Assembly (NCBI RefSeq): GCF_001434365.1
Contig: NZ_AZFN01000004.1
Span: 1-64,000, forward strand
Length of the DNA: 64,000 nt
Direction of reading: 5' to 3'
Origin: Limosilactobacillus gastricus DSM 16045
GTDB taxonomy: Bacteria; Bacillota; Bacilli; Lactobacillales; Lactobacillaceae
The notes beneath the pieces are model-generated. The model was not told the DNA's origin. It ran no database searches and saw only the letters and a program-made list of their open reading frames with translations. The translations under genes were made by a program, and so were the position numbers. Of this stretch, positions 17,179-26,942 are shown in pieces; position 1 is the first letter of the stretch; each line of letters starts with the position of its first letter.

Positions 17179-18687
17179 ATGGCGGGGAAGACCTACGGAT
17201 TAATCTACATGTCACCAATTGATATTCGACTTGATATTGTCAATTTGAAGAAACAAACCGTGATTGATCGGGTTAATTCCGTTCCGTTTGTGTCGGTTGG
17301 TAATTATCAAGCCGAAATGCCACAGATTATTGAGACCTTAATGGGCTTTAAACAATTAATGGCTGATTATGGAGTGGCTGATTATCACTTTTGGTGGCAT
17401 TACCAAACGGTTGATCCTATTACGGCAGGCTATATTTGCGATCAAATTAAGATTCGGACGGACCTAGATGTCGATTTGCTGAATTTGGGGCAAGTCACTT
17501 ATTTAAAGAATAGTGCCGTTTTAGCAAGTTTGAAACAAGGCGACTTACAATTAACGACTGATTATGTCTATCAACTAACTTTAAGTCCCCAGGGAATTGT
17601 GATTTCTGAGTTTTACCGTCATGAGTTTATACAAAGCTGGACGATCAGCTTAAACCTAAATGAATTTAAGTTAATTAGTGACTCCATGTCGCATTCATCT
17701 CTCAACCCGATTGAAATCATGATTGACTATACGCGGAGTAAATTAGAATATTTACGTAAAGAATTAGTACATTCAGACTTAGCCACTTTGATTATTCAGG
17801 ATGCCTGGATTTTAAATCGTCATTTCTTGGCATCGGGTGAAGAATTTAAATTACTCTCCAGAGATGAGATTAAACAGTGTTTTACGGATGCAACTCAGCA
17901 ATCGGATCAGTATTTAATGCAACATTATGGCTTTGAAGAAGAACAGGGCGCGCGCTTTTTATTCGGGATGATTGTAATCCAACGAGTCTTTCATTACATT
18001 GCTCCGCGTGAAACTTACCTGACTAACCGCTCGATTGGTCATGGTTTAGTGCTGAATGAAGCCGCTCGGGCTGGCTATTTAAAGGATAACTACGCGGAGG
18101 TAATTTTGACGGCTGCCAAAAATATTGCGGAACGGTATCAGGTTGACCTTCACCATGCCAATCAAGTTCATCGGTTTGCCAAACATTTATTTGAACAATT
18201 AAAGAAGTTGCATCGGCTCGATAAAAAAGAAGAATTATTACTAGAAGTTGCCTGTTATACCGATGACATTGGCACCTTCATTAATCAATCAGGGCACTAT
18301 GACCACTCGGCTTATATCCTACAAGCTAACCCGATCATCGGCTTATCAGATGAAGAAAATAAAATTATTGCCGAGATTTCACGCTATCATAGCTCGGAGT
18401 CTCCGGAAACCGGTCAAGCCCATTATCGACACCTTGATAATGACATTCAAATGATTGTGGCCAAATTAGCTTCCATTTTGCGACTGGCCGATGCCCTGGA
18501 TGATTCTCGGCGGCAAAAGATTGATAAAATTTCTCTGTCCCTTAAAGAAGGGGAATTAATTGTGACCGTTTCTTCGAATCAAAATCTAGCATTGGAACGG
18601 TGGTCCTTTGATCTAAAGGCAAGTCTATTTAAAGAGGTCTTCGGCGTGAAACCGGTATTTAAACAAAGAAGGGTGAAACAAGCATGA
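17179..18687 (+). CDS. Ppx/GppA-like protein with a C-terminal HD-type domain
   Basis: A protein of 502 residues. The first 300 residues show only weak Ppx/GppA (ASKHA fold) similarity, without the clear DxGS phosphate loop of the downstream ppx. The C-terminal part matches the HD-like domain of exopolyphosphatases (YQVDLHHANQVHRFA, GHYDHSAYILQ, ISRYHSS). The HD/HE position reads YTDDIG, with His replaced by Asp. It may be a regulatory partner rather than a full hydrolase. Overlaps ppk by 4 bases. ATG 17179 follows GGGGG at 8 bases; the in-frame TTG at 17164 is less likely. Confidence 0.78.
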   Translation: MAGKTYGLIYMSPIDIRLDIVNLKKQTVIDRVNSVPFVSVGNYQAEMPQIIETLMGFKQLMADYGVADYHFWWHYQTVDPITAGYICDQIKIRTDLDVDLLNLGQVTYLKNSAVLASLKQGDLQLTTDYVYQLTLSPQGIVISEFYRHEFIQSWTISLNLNEFKLISDSMSHSSLNPIEIMIDYTRSKLEYLRKELVHSDLATLIIQDAWILNRHFLASGEEFKLLSRDEIKQCFTDATQQSDQYLMQHYGFEEEQGARFLFGMIVIQRVFHYIAPRETYLTNRSIGHGLVLNEAARAGYLKDNYAEVILTAAKNIAERYQVDLHHANQVHRFAKHLFEQLKKLHRLDKKEELLLEVACYTDDIGTFINQSGHYDHSAYILQANPIIGLSDEENKIIAEISRYHSSESPETGQAHYRHLDNDIQMIVAKLASILRLADALDDSRRQKIDKISLSLKEGELIVTVSSNQNLALERWSFDLKASLFKEVFGVKPVFKQRRVKQA

Positions 18688-20828
18688 CCAAAAATTTTGC
18701 TAAAACCGAATATTTTAAAAATCGTGAATTAAGCTGGATTGATTTTAATGGTCGGGTCCTGCAAGAAGCTCGCGATAAAATGAATCCCTTGTTGGAAAGA
18801 GTTAACTTCTTAGGCATCACGCAAAGTAACGTGGATGAATTTTTTATGGTTCGGGTCGCCTCGTTAACCAAAATGGAGGCAGCCAAGGTTGAATCAACCG
18901 ATGCGAGTGGCATGACCCCTCAGGCCCAAATTATTTCTATTAACGAAGCGGAACATCAAGCGGTCCGCCAACGTTATTCAACTTATAACAAGCAATTAAT
19001 CCCGGCACTTGCGGATGCCAATATTCATTTGTTATCAGCAGATCAATTGACGGATGGTCAAGCTGAATTCATCGAGCGTTACTTTAATGATGAAATTTAT
19101 CCAATTCTGACCCCGATGGCGGATGATTCTTCGCGGCCTTTCCCTTTTATTAGTAATAACTCCCTAAATTTAGGGGTGCTTTTAAAAGATGAAGCAGGCA
19201 ATAACGATTATGCTACTTTGCGGGTGCCGACTGGGGTAGTTAACCGATTGGTTAAATTGCCGGAAGCTGAGAATGATTTTATTTTGCTGGAAGATATCAT
19301 TAAGCCTTTCTTAGGGCGTCTGTTCACCGGTTACACCATCAAAAAAGTGATGGCGTATCGACTGATCCGTGATATGGATTTAGATGTGGCTGAACGGGAT
19401 GCCTCAGATCTTTTGATGGCGGTTCAAGATCAACTGAAAGAACGGGAACGGGGCCATGTGGTTCGTCTTGAAATCGATGGCAAGATGACGGATAAACTTT
19501 GTCGACGGTTAGTAAAAAAGATTCACGTGGATGAACGGGCGATTTATGAGGTCAACGGGCCAATCGATTTAACTTTTCTCAAGAAGTTACCATCCCGAAT
19601 CAGTGGTCATGATGATTTGAAGTATCAACCTTTCCATAGTTATCAAGAGCCAGCCTTAGATAAAGATCATGATATTTTTGCGGCCATGCGCCAGCAAGAT
19701 CATTTGATGCAGCACCCTTATGATACTTTTGACAGTGTCGTCAACTTTATTCATCAAGCGGCGACTGATGAGCAGGTTTTAGCCATTAAAATGACGCTAT
19801 ATCGGGTTTCAAAGCAATCACCAATTATTCGAGATTTAGGGCTGGCGGCGCAACGTGGTAAACAAGTGACGGTTTTAGTCGAGGTCAAGGCCCGCTTTGA
19901 TGAAGATAATAATGTTCACTGGGCTCAACAACTGGAAAAGATGGGCTGCCATGTTATTTATGGTTTGGTTGGTTTAAAGACTCACTCTAAAATTGCCCTG
20001 GTTATTCGGCGAGACGAAGATGGAATTCGGCGTTACTTGCACTTGGGAACTGGTAATTATAATGATTCCACAGCCCGTTTTTATACTGATATGGGTTTGC
20101 TAACTTGTAATCGTGATATGGGGATGGATGCCACGACGCTCTTTAATATGTTATCGGGCTATTCGCAACACCAATATCTACATAAGATGCATCAATCGCC
20201 AAAGTTGATTCGTCAATTTATTAACCAAAAGATTGATGAAGAAATTGCCGCGGCTCAGGCTGGTAATAAAGCTCTAATCAAGATGAAGATGAATTCTTTG
20301 TCAGACAAACATATTATCGAAAAGCTTTATGAAGCTAGTGCGGCGGGTGTGAAGATTCATCTGCTCATTCGGGGGATTTGTTGCTTAAGAACTGATTTGC
20401 CAGGTGTTAGTGACAATATTAAGGTTCATTCGATTGTCGGTCGGTTCTTGGAACACAGCCGGATTTATTACTTCTATAATGATGGAAATGAAGATGTATA
20501 TTTGTCCAGTGCTGATATGATGACCCGGAATTTAAACCGGCGGGTAGAACTATTATTCCCCGTCTTGCAAACTGATTTACACGATCGTGTTTTACGAATT
20601 TTTGATATTTTATGGCGAGATAATGTTAAGACGCGGGTTTTGCATGACGATCAGTTTGAACGCGTTAATCGGCGGAATCAGGATCCACTAGATGCCCAAC
20701 AATATTTTGTTGATGAAGCGGAACAAAAGATTCAAGCTTTAAAAGCTAGTGAGCAGGATAAGTCGTCAAGTGAATTTCAGCCCTTGACTAAGCATCCTGA
20801 TAATTTGTCGTTAGATAGTGAGGAATAA
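18684..20828 (+). CDS. ppk: Polyphosphate kinase 1
   Basis: A protein of 714 residues that makes polyphosphate from ATP reversibly. N-terminal domain YFKNRELSWIDFNGRVLQEA and SNVDEFFMVR; the catalytic PLD-like domains carry LKTHSKIALVIR (phosphorylated His), HLGTGNYNDSTARFYTDMG and LIRGICCLR, with GRFLEHSRIYYF near the end. It is the middle gene of the ppx-like/ppk/ppx operon, so synthesis and breakdown are encoded together. Confidence 0.95.
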   Translation: MTKNFAKTEYFKNRELSWIDFNGRVLQEARDKMNPLLERVNFLGITQSNVDEFFMVRVASLTKMEAAKVESTDASGMTPQAQIISINEAEHQAVRQRYSTYNKQLIPALADANIHLLSADQLTDGQAEFIERYFNDEIYPILTPMADDSSRPFPFISNNSLNLGVLLKDEAGNNDYATLRVPTGVVNRLVKLPEAENDFILLEDIIKPFLGRLFTGYTIKKVMAYRLIRDMDLDVAERDASDLLMAVQDQLKERERGHVVRLEIDGKMTDKLCRRLVKKIHVDERAIYEVNGPIDLTFLKKLPSRISGHDDLKYQPFHSYQEPALDKDHDIFAAMRQQDHLMQHPYDTFDSVVNFIHQAATDEQVLAIKMTLYRVSKQSPIIRDLGLAAQRGKQVTVLVEVKARFDEDNNVHWAQQLEKMGCHVIYGLVGLKTHSKIALVIRRDEDGIRRYLHLGTGNYNDSTARFYTDMGLLTCNRDMGMDATTLFNMLSGYSQHQYLHKMHQSPKLIRQFINQKIDEEIAAAQAGNKALIKMKMNSLSDKHIIEKLYEASAAGVKIHLLIRGICCLRTDLPGVSDNIKVHSIVGRFLEHSRIYYFYNDGNEDVYLSSADMMTRNLNRRVELLFPVLQTDLHDRVLRIFDILWRDNVKTRVLHDDQFERVNRRNQDPLDAQQYFVDEAEQKIQALKASEQDKSSSEFQPLTKHPDNLSLDSEE

Positions 20829-20834
20829 ATAACC

Positions 20835-21764
20835 ATGATCAATTTTGTTGTGATCGATTTAGGCTCTAATTCGGTTCGAATGCGGATCAATGAGTTAATG
20901 GAGAATGGATCATTTTTGTTAACGCATCAAGTTAAAGAATACGTCCGTTTATCGGAAAATATGGGACCCGATAAAGTCTTGCAAAAAGAACCGATGGAAC
21001 GGACGATTAAGGCCTTGCAGGAATTAAAAAAAATCTATGATCAATTACCCAATCCGCAGGTACATGCCATTGCGACCGCAGCCGTTCGCCAAGCGAAGAA
21101 CCAAAAGCACTTTTTGAAGCGCGTAAAAGAAGCGGTGGACCTAGAGTTTGATGTTATCTCTGGCGATCAAGAGGCCTATCTTGACTACCTCGGGGTTACG
21201 CGGACTTTGCCGGTTAATGACTGTATCATCATGGATACGGGTGGGGCTTCGACCGAATTAGTCTACGTCGAAGGAGGTAAAATGAGAGATCGGATTTCGA
21301 TCCCGCTGGGTTCAGTTTTAATTTCCCAACGGTTCGGGTTAGATGATGAAATTTCAGCGGTCAGTCTCTTTAAAGCCATGACCTTTGTAGAACAGTCCTT
21401 AGCCAAAATTGATTGGCTCCAAGAGGCTCATGGGAAGCAACTCATTGGCCTGGGAGGGAGTAATCGGACCTTAGCCAAAATTATGCGACGTCAGTTGGCT
21501 CTTGATCCTGATGATCTTCCGGATATTCATGGGATGCATGTACCGAGTGCGCATGTTTATGAACTTATGGAATCTGTCATTCAAATGAACCGGACCCAAC
21601 GTGAAAAGACCCCAGGTTTAGCGAAAGTTCGAGCCGATGTGATTGTAGGTGGCTGGATGCCGATCATTTTAGTGATGCGGATGCTAGATATTCAAGAAGT
21701 CGTCTTTTCTAATCATGGTTTACGTGAAGGAGTTCTCTATGATTATTTAGATCATCAGGCTTAA
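20835..21764 (+). CDS. ppx: Exopolyphosphatase (Ppx/GppA family)
   Basis: A protein of 309 residues, the short form lacking the HD domain. It has VIDLGSNSVRMRI (phosphate loop 1), AIATAAVRQAKN, the catalytic Glu in ISGDQEAYLDYLG, MDTGGASTELVYV (loop 2) and IGLGGSNRTLAK. It cleaves terminal phosphate from polyphosphate, opposing Ppk. It starts 6 bases after ppk. Confidence 0.92.
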   Translation: MINFVVIDLGSNSVRMRINELMENGSFLLTHQVKEYVRLSENMGPDKVLQKEPMERTIKALQELKKIYDQLPNPQVHAIATAAVRQAKNQKHFLKRVKEAVDLEFDVISGDQEAYLDYLGVTRTLPVNDCIIMDTGGASTELVYVEGGKMRDRISIPLGSVLISQRFGLDDEISAVSLFKAMTFVEQSLAKIDWLQEAHGKQLIGLGGSNRTLAKIMRRQLALDPDDLPDIHGMHVPSAHVYELMESVIQMNRTQREKTPGLAKVRADVIVGGWMPIILVMRMLDIQEVVFSNHGLREGVLYDYLDHQA

Positions 21765-21780
21765 TTACGGGGGTGAGTAA

Positions 21781-22275
21781 ATGCCAGTAAGTTTTCGGCA
21801 AGCCACGACCGCAGATTTACCAATCATGACTGCGATATACAATCAGGCGATTCGCCGTGGTGGGATTACTGATGATGATCAAGAAGTCACCGTCGACGAT
21901 CGTCAAGTCTGGTTTAAGACCTTTACGAATCATTTTCCTTTATGGGTGATTTTAGATCGTCAAAGAGTGATTGGTTTTGTTGGCTTGGAAGAATTCTTTC
22001 CTCACCCGAATTTTGATCAAAGTGCGCAAATTTGTCTTTATCTTGATGATTCTGTTCAAGGGCAAGGAATTGGTTCAAGGGCCTTAGCATATGTTGATCA
22101 AATGGCGGAGCGGTTAAAGATCAAGACGATTGTTGCCTACATTTATGCAGATAATTTGCCCAGTCAAAAGTTGTTTGCTAAAGTGAACTACAAATATCAG
22201 GGGGATTTACCCCAGATTGCGCATGTTCGTGGCGAATGGGCAACCATCAAAACTTACGTGAAAAACTATGAATAG
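21781..22275 (+). CDS. GNAT family N-acetyltransferase
   Basis: A protein of 164 residues resembling phosphinothricin-type acetyltransferases: FRQATTADLPIMTAIYNQAI at the N-terminus and the acetyl-CoA loop VQGQGIGSRALAYV. Acceptor unknown. RBS GGGGGTGA. It follows ppx after 16 bases and may share its transcript. Confidence 0.85.
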   Translation: MPVSFRQATTADLPIMTAIYNQAIRRGGITDDDQEVTVDDRQVWFKTFTNHFPLWVILDRQRVIGFVGLEEFFPHPNFDQSAQICLYLDDSVQGQGIGSRALAYVDQMAERLKIKTIVAYIYADNLPSQKLFAKVNYKYQGDLPQIAHVRGEWATIKTYVKNYE

Positions 22276-22283
22276 CAGGTGAT

Positions 22284-22940
22284 ATGATGTTAAAAGTTGG
22301 AATCAGTGGCGCTACTGGTCAGGCCGGATCGGAATTAACCAAGGCGGCCCAAGCTAGTGGTCAAATCGAAGTTACGGCCCTGGTTCGAAATGGTGAAAAA
22401 GCAAAAACAATGCTAGGTGATCAAGTTAAGGTGCTCGAAAAAGATGCCTTTGCGCTCACTAGAGCAGACCTGGCCGATTTTGATGTTATCGTGGATGCTT
22501 TTGCGACCGCACCAGACCTATCCTATTTACAAGTTGATTTGGCGGCAAAGTTAGTCAGTTTTTTCCGTGAGACTACTAGCCCACGTTTAGTATTTATCTT
22601 GGGTGCCGGAAGTTTACAGACCGGTGATGATCACCATTTGTTCGTGGATGATATTGCGAAAACTCCTGGAGCCAACGAATGGATTGCAATTCCACAAAAT
22701 CAGTTAGCAGAATTAGAATTTTTGCGAAACGTCAAAAATGTTAACTGGGTTGGGGTGTCGCCAGGGGCAGAATTTAAGGTCGGCCCTAAAGCAGCAGCGG
22801 TTAAATATGGTCATGATGAATTATTGTTTAATGACCAGGGAGAATCATTTACGACCTATGCGACGATGGGCGCTGTCCTGACTAAGGAAATTATCGAGCC
22901 ACAATATCACCAGGAACGATTTACGGTGATTAATCAATAA
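22284..22940 (+). CDS. NAD(P)-binding protein, NmrA-like short-chain dehydrogenase fold
   Basis: A protein of 218 residues. Rossmann start VGISGATGQAGSEL and the mid-region LVFILGAGSLQTGDDHHLF resemble YhfK/YwnB-type proteins of lactobacilli. No catalytic Tyr-Lys pair is evident. Starts ATGATG behind AGGTGAT. Role unknown; the gap of 8 bases to the acetyltransferase suggests one operon. Confidence 0.8.
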   Translation: MMLKVGISGATGQAGSELTKAAQASGQIEVTALVRNGEKAKTMLGDQVKVLEKDAFALTRADLADFDVIVDAFATAPDLSYLQVDLAAKLVSFFRETTSPRLVFILGAGSLQTGDDHHLFVDDIAKTPGANEWIAIPQNQLAELEFLRNVKNVNWVGVSPGAEFKVGPKAAAVKYGHDELLFNDQGESFTTYATMGAVLTKEIIEPQYHQERFTVINQ

Positions 22941-22946
22941 TTTCCC

Positions 22947-22975
22947 TTGACATTAAAAAATGATTAGAATACAAT
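22947..22975 (+). promoter_or_regulatory. Strong promoter of the trpB leader transcript
   Basis: Consensus TTGACA (22947-22952), 17-bp spacer, TACAAT (22970-22975); the transcript should start near 22982. Confidence 0.85.
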
Positions 22976-23007
22976 TAACGAAATTAAAACGAAAGGACGA
23001 TTACGTA

Positions 23008-23043
23008 ATGACATTAAAAACTTGGCACAACTGGCATAGTTAA
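23008..23043 (+). CDS. trpL: Tryptophan leader peptide (MTLKTWHNWHS)
   Basis: An 11-codon frame behind AAAGGA (22992-22997) reads MTLKTWHNWHS. Trp codons are at positions 6 and 9. The second TGG and the next bases (23033-23039, GGCATAG) are also segment 1 of the attenuator. Two Trp codons in a tiny frame directly before trpB make a control peptide far more likely than chance. Confidence 0.8.
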   Translation: MTLKTWHNWHS

Positions 23044-23170
23044 GTAAGTGTACATTTTGGTGTAGGCTTACTTTTGATTTGACTTAAATCAATTGATCGG
23101 GCCTATGCCGGCGTAATCATTCATTAGTAATGAGTTGGGTGGCGTAGCTGTCACTCAGCTCTTTTTATTT
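23033..23170 (+). promoter_or_regulatory. Ribosome-mediated transcription attenuator of trpB
   Basis: Segment 1 GGCATAG (23033-23039, inside the leader frame) can pair with segment 2 CTATGCC (23103-23109). Segment 2 can instead pair with segment 3 GGCGTAG (23141-23147). Segment 3 overlaps the terminator, a 10-bp stem 23132-23141 with 23152-23161 followed by TTTTTATTT. If the ribosome stalls at the Trp codons, segment 1 is masked, 2:3 forms and the terminator cannot. If it does not stall, 1:2 forms and transcription ends. Small hairpins at 23042-23073 and 23074-23092 lie between segments 1 and 2. Confidence 0.78.
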
Positions 23171-23218
23171 ACCTGGAGATGGCCCATGGACAAGCAAATA
23201 GGAAACGAGGTAAATAAA

Positions 23219-24412
23219 ATGACCAATGCAGTAGAAAAAAATATGTTTTATGGTGAATTCGGGGGCCAATATGTGCCTGATAATATTAAGGTGGCGCTTG
23301 ATGAAGTCGCGAAGGCGTATCAAGCGGCTAAAGAGGATCTGAGCTTTTTAACCGAATTACGGGCTTTATTGAAGGATTATTCCGGTCGGACGACGCCTTT
23401 ATATTATGCAGAAGCCTTTACGAAGTCTTTAGGTGGCGCCAAAATCTACCTTAAACGAGAAGACTTGAATCATTTGGGAGCACACAAGCTCAATAATGTC
23501 TTGGGACAGATTTTATTGGCGAAACGAATGGGGAAAACACGGATTATTGCAGAAACCGGAGCTGGTCAACATGGGGTGGCGACGGCCGCCGCGGCCGCAC
23601 GGTTTGGTATGGAGTGTGAAGTTTACATGGGGGCGGTTGATTGTGAGCGCCAAAAGCTAAATGTATTTCGGATGAATTTATTAGGGGCCAAGGTTAATCC
23701 AGTTGAAGCTGGAACAGGCACCTTAAAAGATGCTGTCACAGCGGCCTTTGCTGATTTTGCGCAAAATCTAGAAAATACCTTTTATATTGTTGGATCGGCG
23801 GTCGGCCCGTATCCTTATCCACAAATGGTGCGAGATTTCCAAAGTGTGATTGGTAAAGAAGCGCGAGCACAAATTTTAGAAAAAGAAGGACGGCTTCCCG
23901 ATGCGGTTGTAGCTTGTGTCGGGGGTGGTTCCAATGCCATCGGTTCATTTGCGGCCTTCTTGCAAGATCAGGATGTGCGTTTAATCGGGGCTGAAGGAGC
24001 TGGAAAAGGGGCTGACACTTCTGAAAATGCGGCCACGATGACCAATGGACGGGTTGGCGTTAGTGATGGGATGAAGTCCTATGTCCTAATGGATGATCAA
24101 GATCAGGTCTTACCGGCTTATTCTATTTCTGCGGGCCTTGATTATCCAGGGGTTGGTCCGGAACATGCCTATCTTAAGGATGCTCAACGGGCAGAATATT
24201 ATCCCATTACCGATCAGGAGGCGATTGAAGCTTTCCAACTCTTATCAAAAACGGAAGGGATCATTCCAGCCCTAGAAAGTTCACATGCCCTCGCCCAGGC
24301 AATAAAATTAGCGCCTACTATGGATTCAGATCAAATCATGATCGTGACCGTGTCAGGGCGTGGGGATAAGGACGTTAATCAAGTCGCTGATTATTTAGGG
24401 GTTGAATTATAG
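23219..24412 (+). CDS. trpB: Tryptophan synthase beta subunit
   Basis: A protein of 397 residues that makes L-tryptophan from indole and serine with PLP. Present: GEFGGQYVP at the N-terminus, [16 protein letters not shown] with the PLP lysine (residue 90), [13 protein letters not shown], and the glycine loop VGGGSNAIG. This is the TrpB1 type, which normally partners TrpA, but no trpA or other trp gene is nearby. It may salvage indole. Start 23219 has ACGAGG upstream; a longer in-frame start at 23135 lies inside the terminator stem. Confidence 0.94.
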   Translation: MTNAVEKNMFYGEFGGQYVPDNIKVALDEVAKAYQAAKEDLSFLTELRALLKDYSGRTTPLYYAEAFTKSLGGAKIYLKREDLNHLGAHKLNNVLGQILLAKRMGKTRIIAETGAGQHGVATAAAAARFGMECEVYMGAVDCERQKLNVFRMNLLGAKVNPVEAGTGTLKDAVTAAFADFAQNLENTFYIVGSAVGPYPYPQMVRDFQSVIGKEARAQILEKEGRLPDAVVACVGGGSNAIGSFAAFLQDQDVRLIGAEGAGKGADTSENAATMTNGRVGVSDGMKSYVLMDDQDQVLPAYSISAGLDYPGVGPEHAYLKDAQRAEYYPITDQEAIEAFQLLSKTEGIIPALESSHALAQAIKLAPTMDSDQIMIVTVSGRGDKDVNQVADYLGVEL

Positions 24413-24432
24413 AAATCAAGAAATGCATTTAG

Positions 24433-24474
24433 GGGTGAAAAGGGACAATTAAGGTTTCTTTTCACCCTCTTTTG
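24433..24474 (+). terminator. Terminator of trpB
   Basis: GGGTGAAAAG (24433-24442) pairs perfectly with CTTTTCACCC (24458-24467), then TCTTTT. Confidence 0.82.
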
Positions 24475-24536
24475 AGTGTCCAAAGATGGTTAAATTTCTT
24501 ATAATATAGTTATAAGAAAATGGGGGGGCAACACTT

Positions 24537-26246
24537 ATGACGACGATTTCTGGAAAGAAACGCTTGCTTCAAATTACCTCGATACTTAAAAAGTATTCTT
24601 TCATCAGTAATTTTTATCGGCAGACGAACCCAGACCAAATACGTCTGGCCTTAGAGGAGTTAGGTCCAACTTTTATTAAGTTAGGGCAGATTTTATCGAC
24701 CCGGCCCGATTTGGTATCGCCAGCACTGATCAATGAATTACAACAGTTACAAGATAAAGTTAAAGCAGACGATTATGAGGTCATTGCTCAAATTTACGAG
24801 GATCAAACCGGCCAAACAATTGCTGAAAATTTCGCTAGTTTTGAAGAAACCGCCTTTGCATCAGCTTCTATTGGTCAATGTCACCATGCCACTTTATTAG
24901 ATGGCACGCCGGTCGTGGTCAAAATCCAACACCCTGACGTATCGACTTTGGTGCAAGTGGATCTAAATCTCTTCCGCCGGGCCGTGAAAATGCTGAAATA
25001 CGTGCCCAATGATGGCAAATCGGTAGTGGATTTACCACAGGTGTTTGATCAACTGAGCACTTCTTTAATGAATGAGATTGATACCCTCCATGAAGTGAAA
25101 AATGGGGAACGCTTTTATGATCTCAATAATGGCCAAGGAGTCTTTGTGGTTCCCAAAGTCTATTCCAATGAATCGAGTGCCAAGATATTAGTGAATCAAG
25201 CCATGACAGGTGAGAGTATTAAGCAGCTCTTTGCGAGCGAGGAGCATCCCTTATCAATGGATGAACAGGCTCGAAATACCGCGATTGGCCATCAATTGGT
25301 GGAAAACTTTATTAAACAGGTTTTTACCGATCACTTTTTTCATGCTGATCCCCATCCAGGAAATATCTTATATCGACCAGTTACCTCATCCGATCAACCA
25401 AATGTCTCGATTGATACGAAAACCAAAACGTTCAACCATCTGGAATTTGAGTATCAGAAAGCGAGTGAATTACCACCGTTTCGTTTAGTTTATTTGGATT
25501 TTGGGATGATGGGGACCTTATCCAACGAATTGGCGGATGGGATCGCCAACATTATTATTGCCTTAGTTCAAAAGGATATCTACAAAATTAGTCAAGCGGT
25601 TTTGGTGGTTTGCAATCGGACGGGTCAGGTTGATGAACAACAATTTAACCAGCAATTTGGTATCTTTATTCGACCATATTTAAATCAAGGTTTGGGTGAT
25701 ATTGATTTTGGCACAATGGTTTTTGAGATCACGCGGCTTTGTCAAACGAATCATTTACAAATGAAACCAGAAGTTACCATGCTAATGAAGGCTTTTGCGA
25801 CCCTGGAAGGCACAGTAGCCAAGTTGGATCCCACCATTTCGATGATGGCTGTAGCGCGCCCCTTCGCTAAAAAATATTTAAAAGAGCATTTTAATTGGCG
25901 AGAAAGCTTGGGGGATGCCTCTTTAGCCATGTATAGTTCATTAGAGTCCTTATCGAAACTGCCAAATCAGGTCAATCGGTTAATGACGAATCTGGCCAGT
26001 GGGGAGCAACAATTTAATTTCCATTATCAGGGACAAGATAAAGTATTAAAGTCCTTACATAAAATGGTCAATCAATTAGCCACTGTAATCGTGATTGCGG
26101 CGGTAATCATGGGATCTTCAATTATGGTGGTTGGGAGTACTGATCATCCTTTTATCCATGATTTTGGAATTTGGGCATATGTAATCGCAATTATCTTAGT
26201 TGTGATAATGATGATTTCTTGGTTATGGAAGAGTTGGCGGAAGTAG
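24537..26246 (+). CDS. ABC1/UbiB-family atypical kinase
   Basis: A protein of 569 residues. Family motifs: [13 protein letters not shown] (KxGQ), [25 protein letters not shown] (Ala-rich loop and Lys), [11 protein letters not shown], and YLDFGMMG (metal-binding DFG). Two hydrophobic helices close the protein. UbiB relatives support isoprenoid-quinone or lipid metabolism; the target in this organism is unknown. An unusual all-G ribosome site (G7) precedes the start. The -10 TATAAT (24500) lies in a 7-bp inverted repeat CTTATAA/TTATAAG. Confidence 0.88.
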   Translation: MTTISGKKRLLQITSILKKYSFISNFYRQTNPDQIRLALEELGPTFIKLGQILSTRPDLVSPALINELQQLQDKVKADDYEVIAQIYEDQTGQTIAENFASFEETAFASASIGQCHHATLLDGTPVVVKIQHPDVSTLVQVDLNLFRRAVKMLKYVPNDGKSVVDLPQVFDQLSTSLMNEIDTLHEVKNGERFYDLNNGQGVFVVPKVYSNESSAKILVNQAMTGESIKQLFASEEHPLSMDEQARNTAIGHQLVENFIKQVFTDHFFHADPHPGNILYRPVTSSDQPNVSIDTKTKTFNHLEFEYQKASELPPFRLVYLDFGMMGTLSNELADGIANIIIALVQKDIYKISQAVLVVCNRTGQVDEQQFNQQFGIFIRPYLNQGLGDIDFGTMVFEITRLCQTNHLQMKPEVTMLMKAFATLEGTVAKLDPTISMMAVARPFAKKYLKEHFNWRESLGDASLAMYSSLESLSKLPNQVNRLMTNLASGEQQFNFHYQGQDKVLKSLHKMVNQLATVIVIAAVIMGSSIMVVGSTDHPFIHDFGIWAYVIAIILVVIMMISWLWKSWRK

Positions 26247-26347
26247 ATTACCAATAATTTTAATTAAAAATTTGTAAATGTTGGTCTCCTAATTAGATTC
26301 CTTCTAAAGAAAGCGTTATAATAGATATATCGAAGGAGGGAGATATC

Positions 26348-26815
26348 ATGAAATATCCACAAACTAAAGAAGTTTTAAACCAATTAGTTGCTGATTTAAG
26401 TCAATTATCAATGGTTGTTCATCAGACCCACTGGTACATGCGGGGGACGAACTTCTTGAAGCTACACCCATTGATGGATGAGTGGCAAGAAGATTTGGAT
26501 GCCCAATTAGATGTGATTTCAGAACGGTTAATTGCTTTAGATGGCTCCCCATACTCAACTTTAACCGAAATGGCGGAACATACTAAGATTCCTGACGAAC
26601 CAGGGACTTGGGACAAGTCAACGCCGGAACGTTTTGAAATTCTTTCCAAGGATTACCATTATTTAGCAGATCTTTACCAAAAGGGTATTGAAGTCAGTGA
26701 TGACGAAAAGGACTTCAGTACGCAAGATATCTTCATTGGTTTTAAGACGGAAACGGAAAAACGGCTTTGGATGATTCAAGCCGAACTTGGCAAGGCACCG
26801 GAACGTGATGCTTAA
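26348..26815 (+). CDS. dps: Dps-family ferritin-like DNA protection protein
   Basis: A protein of 155 residues. The inter-subunit ferroxidase ligands are seen in VVHQTHWYMRG and LHPLMDEWQEDLDAQLDVISERL. It stores iron using peroxide and shields DNA in stress. RBS GGAGGGAG; TATAAT at 26317-26322. Single gene ending in a terminator. Confidence 0.93.
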   Translation: MKYPQTKEVLNQLVADLSQLSMVVHQTHWYMRGTNFLKLHPLMDEWQEDLDAQLDVISERLIALDGSPYSTLTEMAEHTKIPDEPGTWDKSTPERFEILSKDYHYLADLYQKGIEVSDDEKDFSTQDIFIGFKTETEKRLWMIQAELGKAPERDA

Positions 26816-26828
26816 ATTATAATTTTTC

Positions 26829-26863
26829 AATCTCCTTGGGACTTCCTAAGGAGATTTTATTTT
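26829..26863 (+). terminator. Terminator of dps
   Basis: AATCTCCTT pairs with AAGGAGATT (26829-26837, 26848-26856), followed by TTATTTT. Confidence 0.8.
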
Positions 26864-26942
26864 AAAGTCAAAAAAGCGAACAATTATTCATTTAGCTTGG
26901 CTTTCTGGTAAAATGGAAGAAATACTTTAAGGAGCGGGACTA

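Noticed and set aside
23101..23165. GGGTGGC before the trpB terminator as a T-box (tRNA-sensing) element
   Set aside because: Only about 150 nt of leader exist, with no Stem I or specifier loop, and the core T-box consensus is not met. The leader peptide with the three-segment pairing explains the region better.
23135..23218. Longer trpB start
   Set aside because: It would begin inside the terminator stem and add residues not found in TrpB; ATG 23219 has its own ribosome site.
26311..26325. cre box in the dps promoter
   Set aside because: Two fixed positions of the consensus fail and the match overlaps the -10, so it could be chance.
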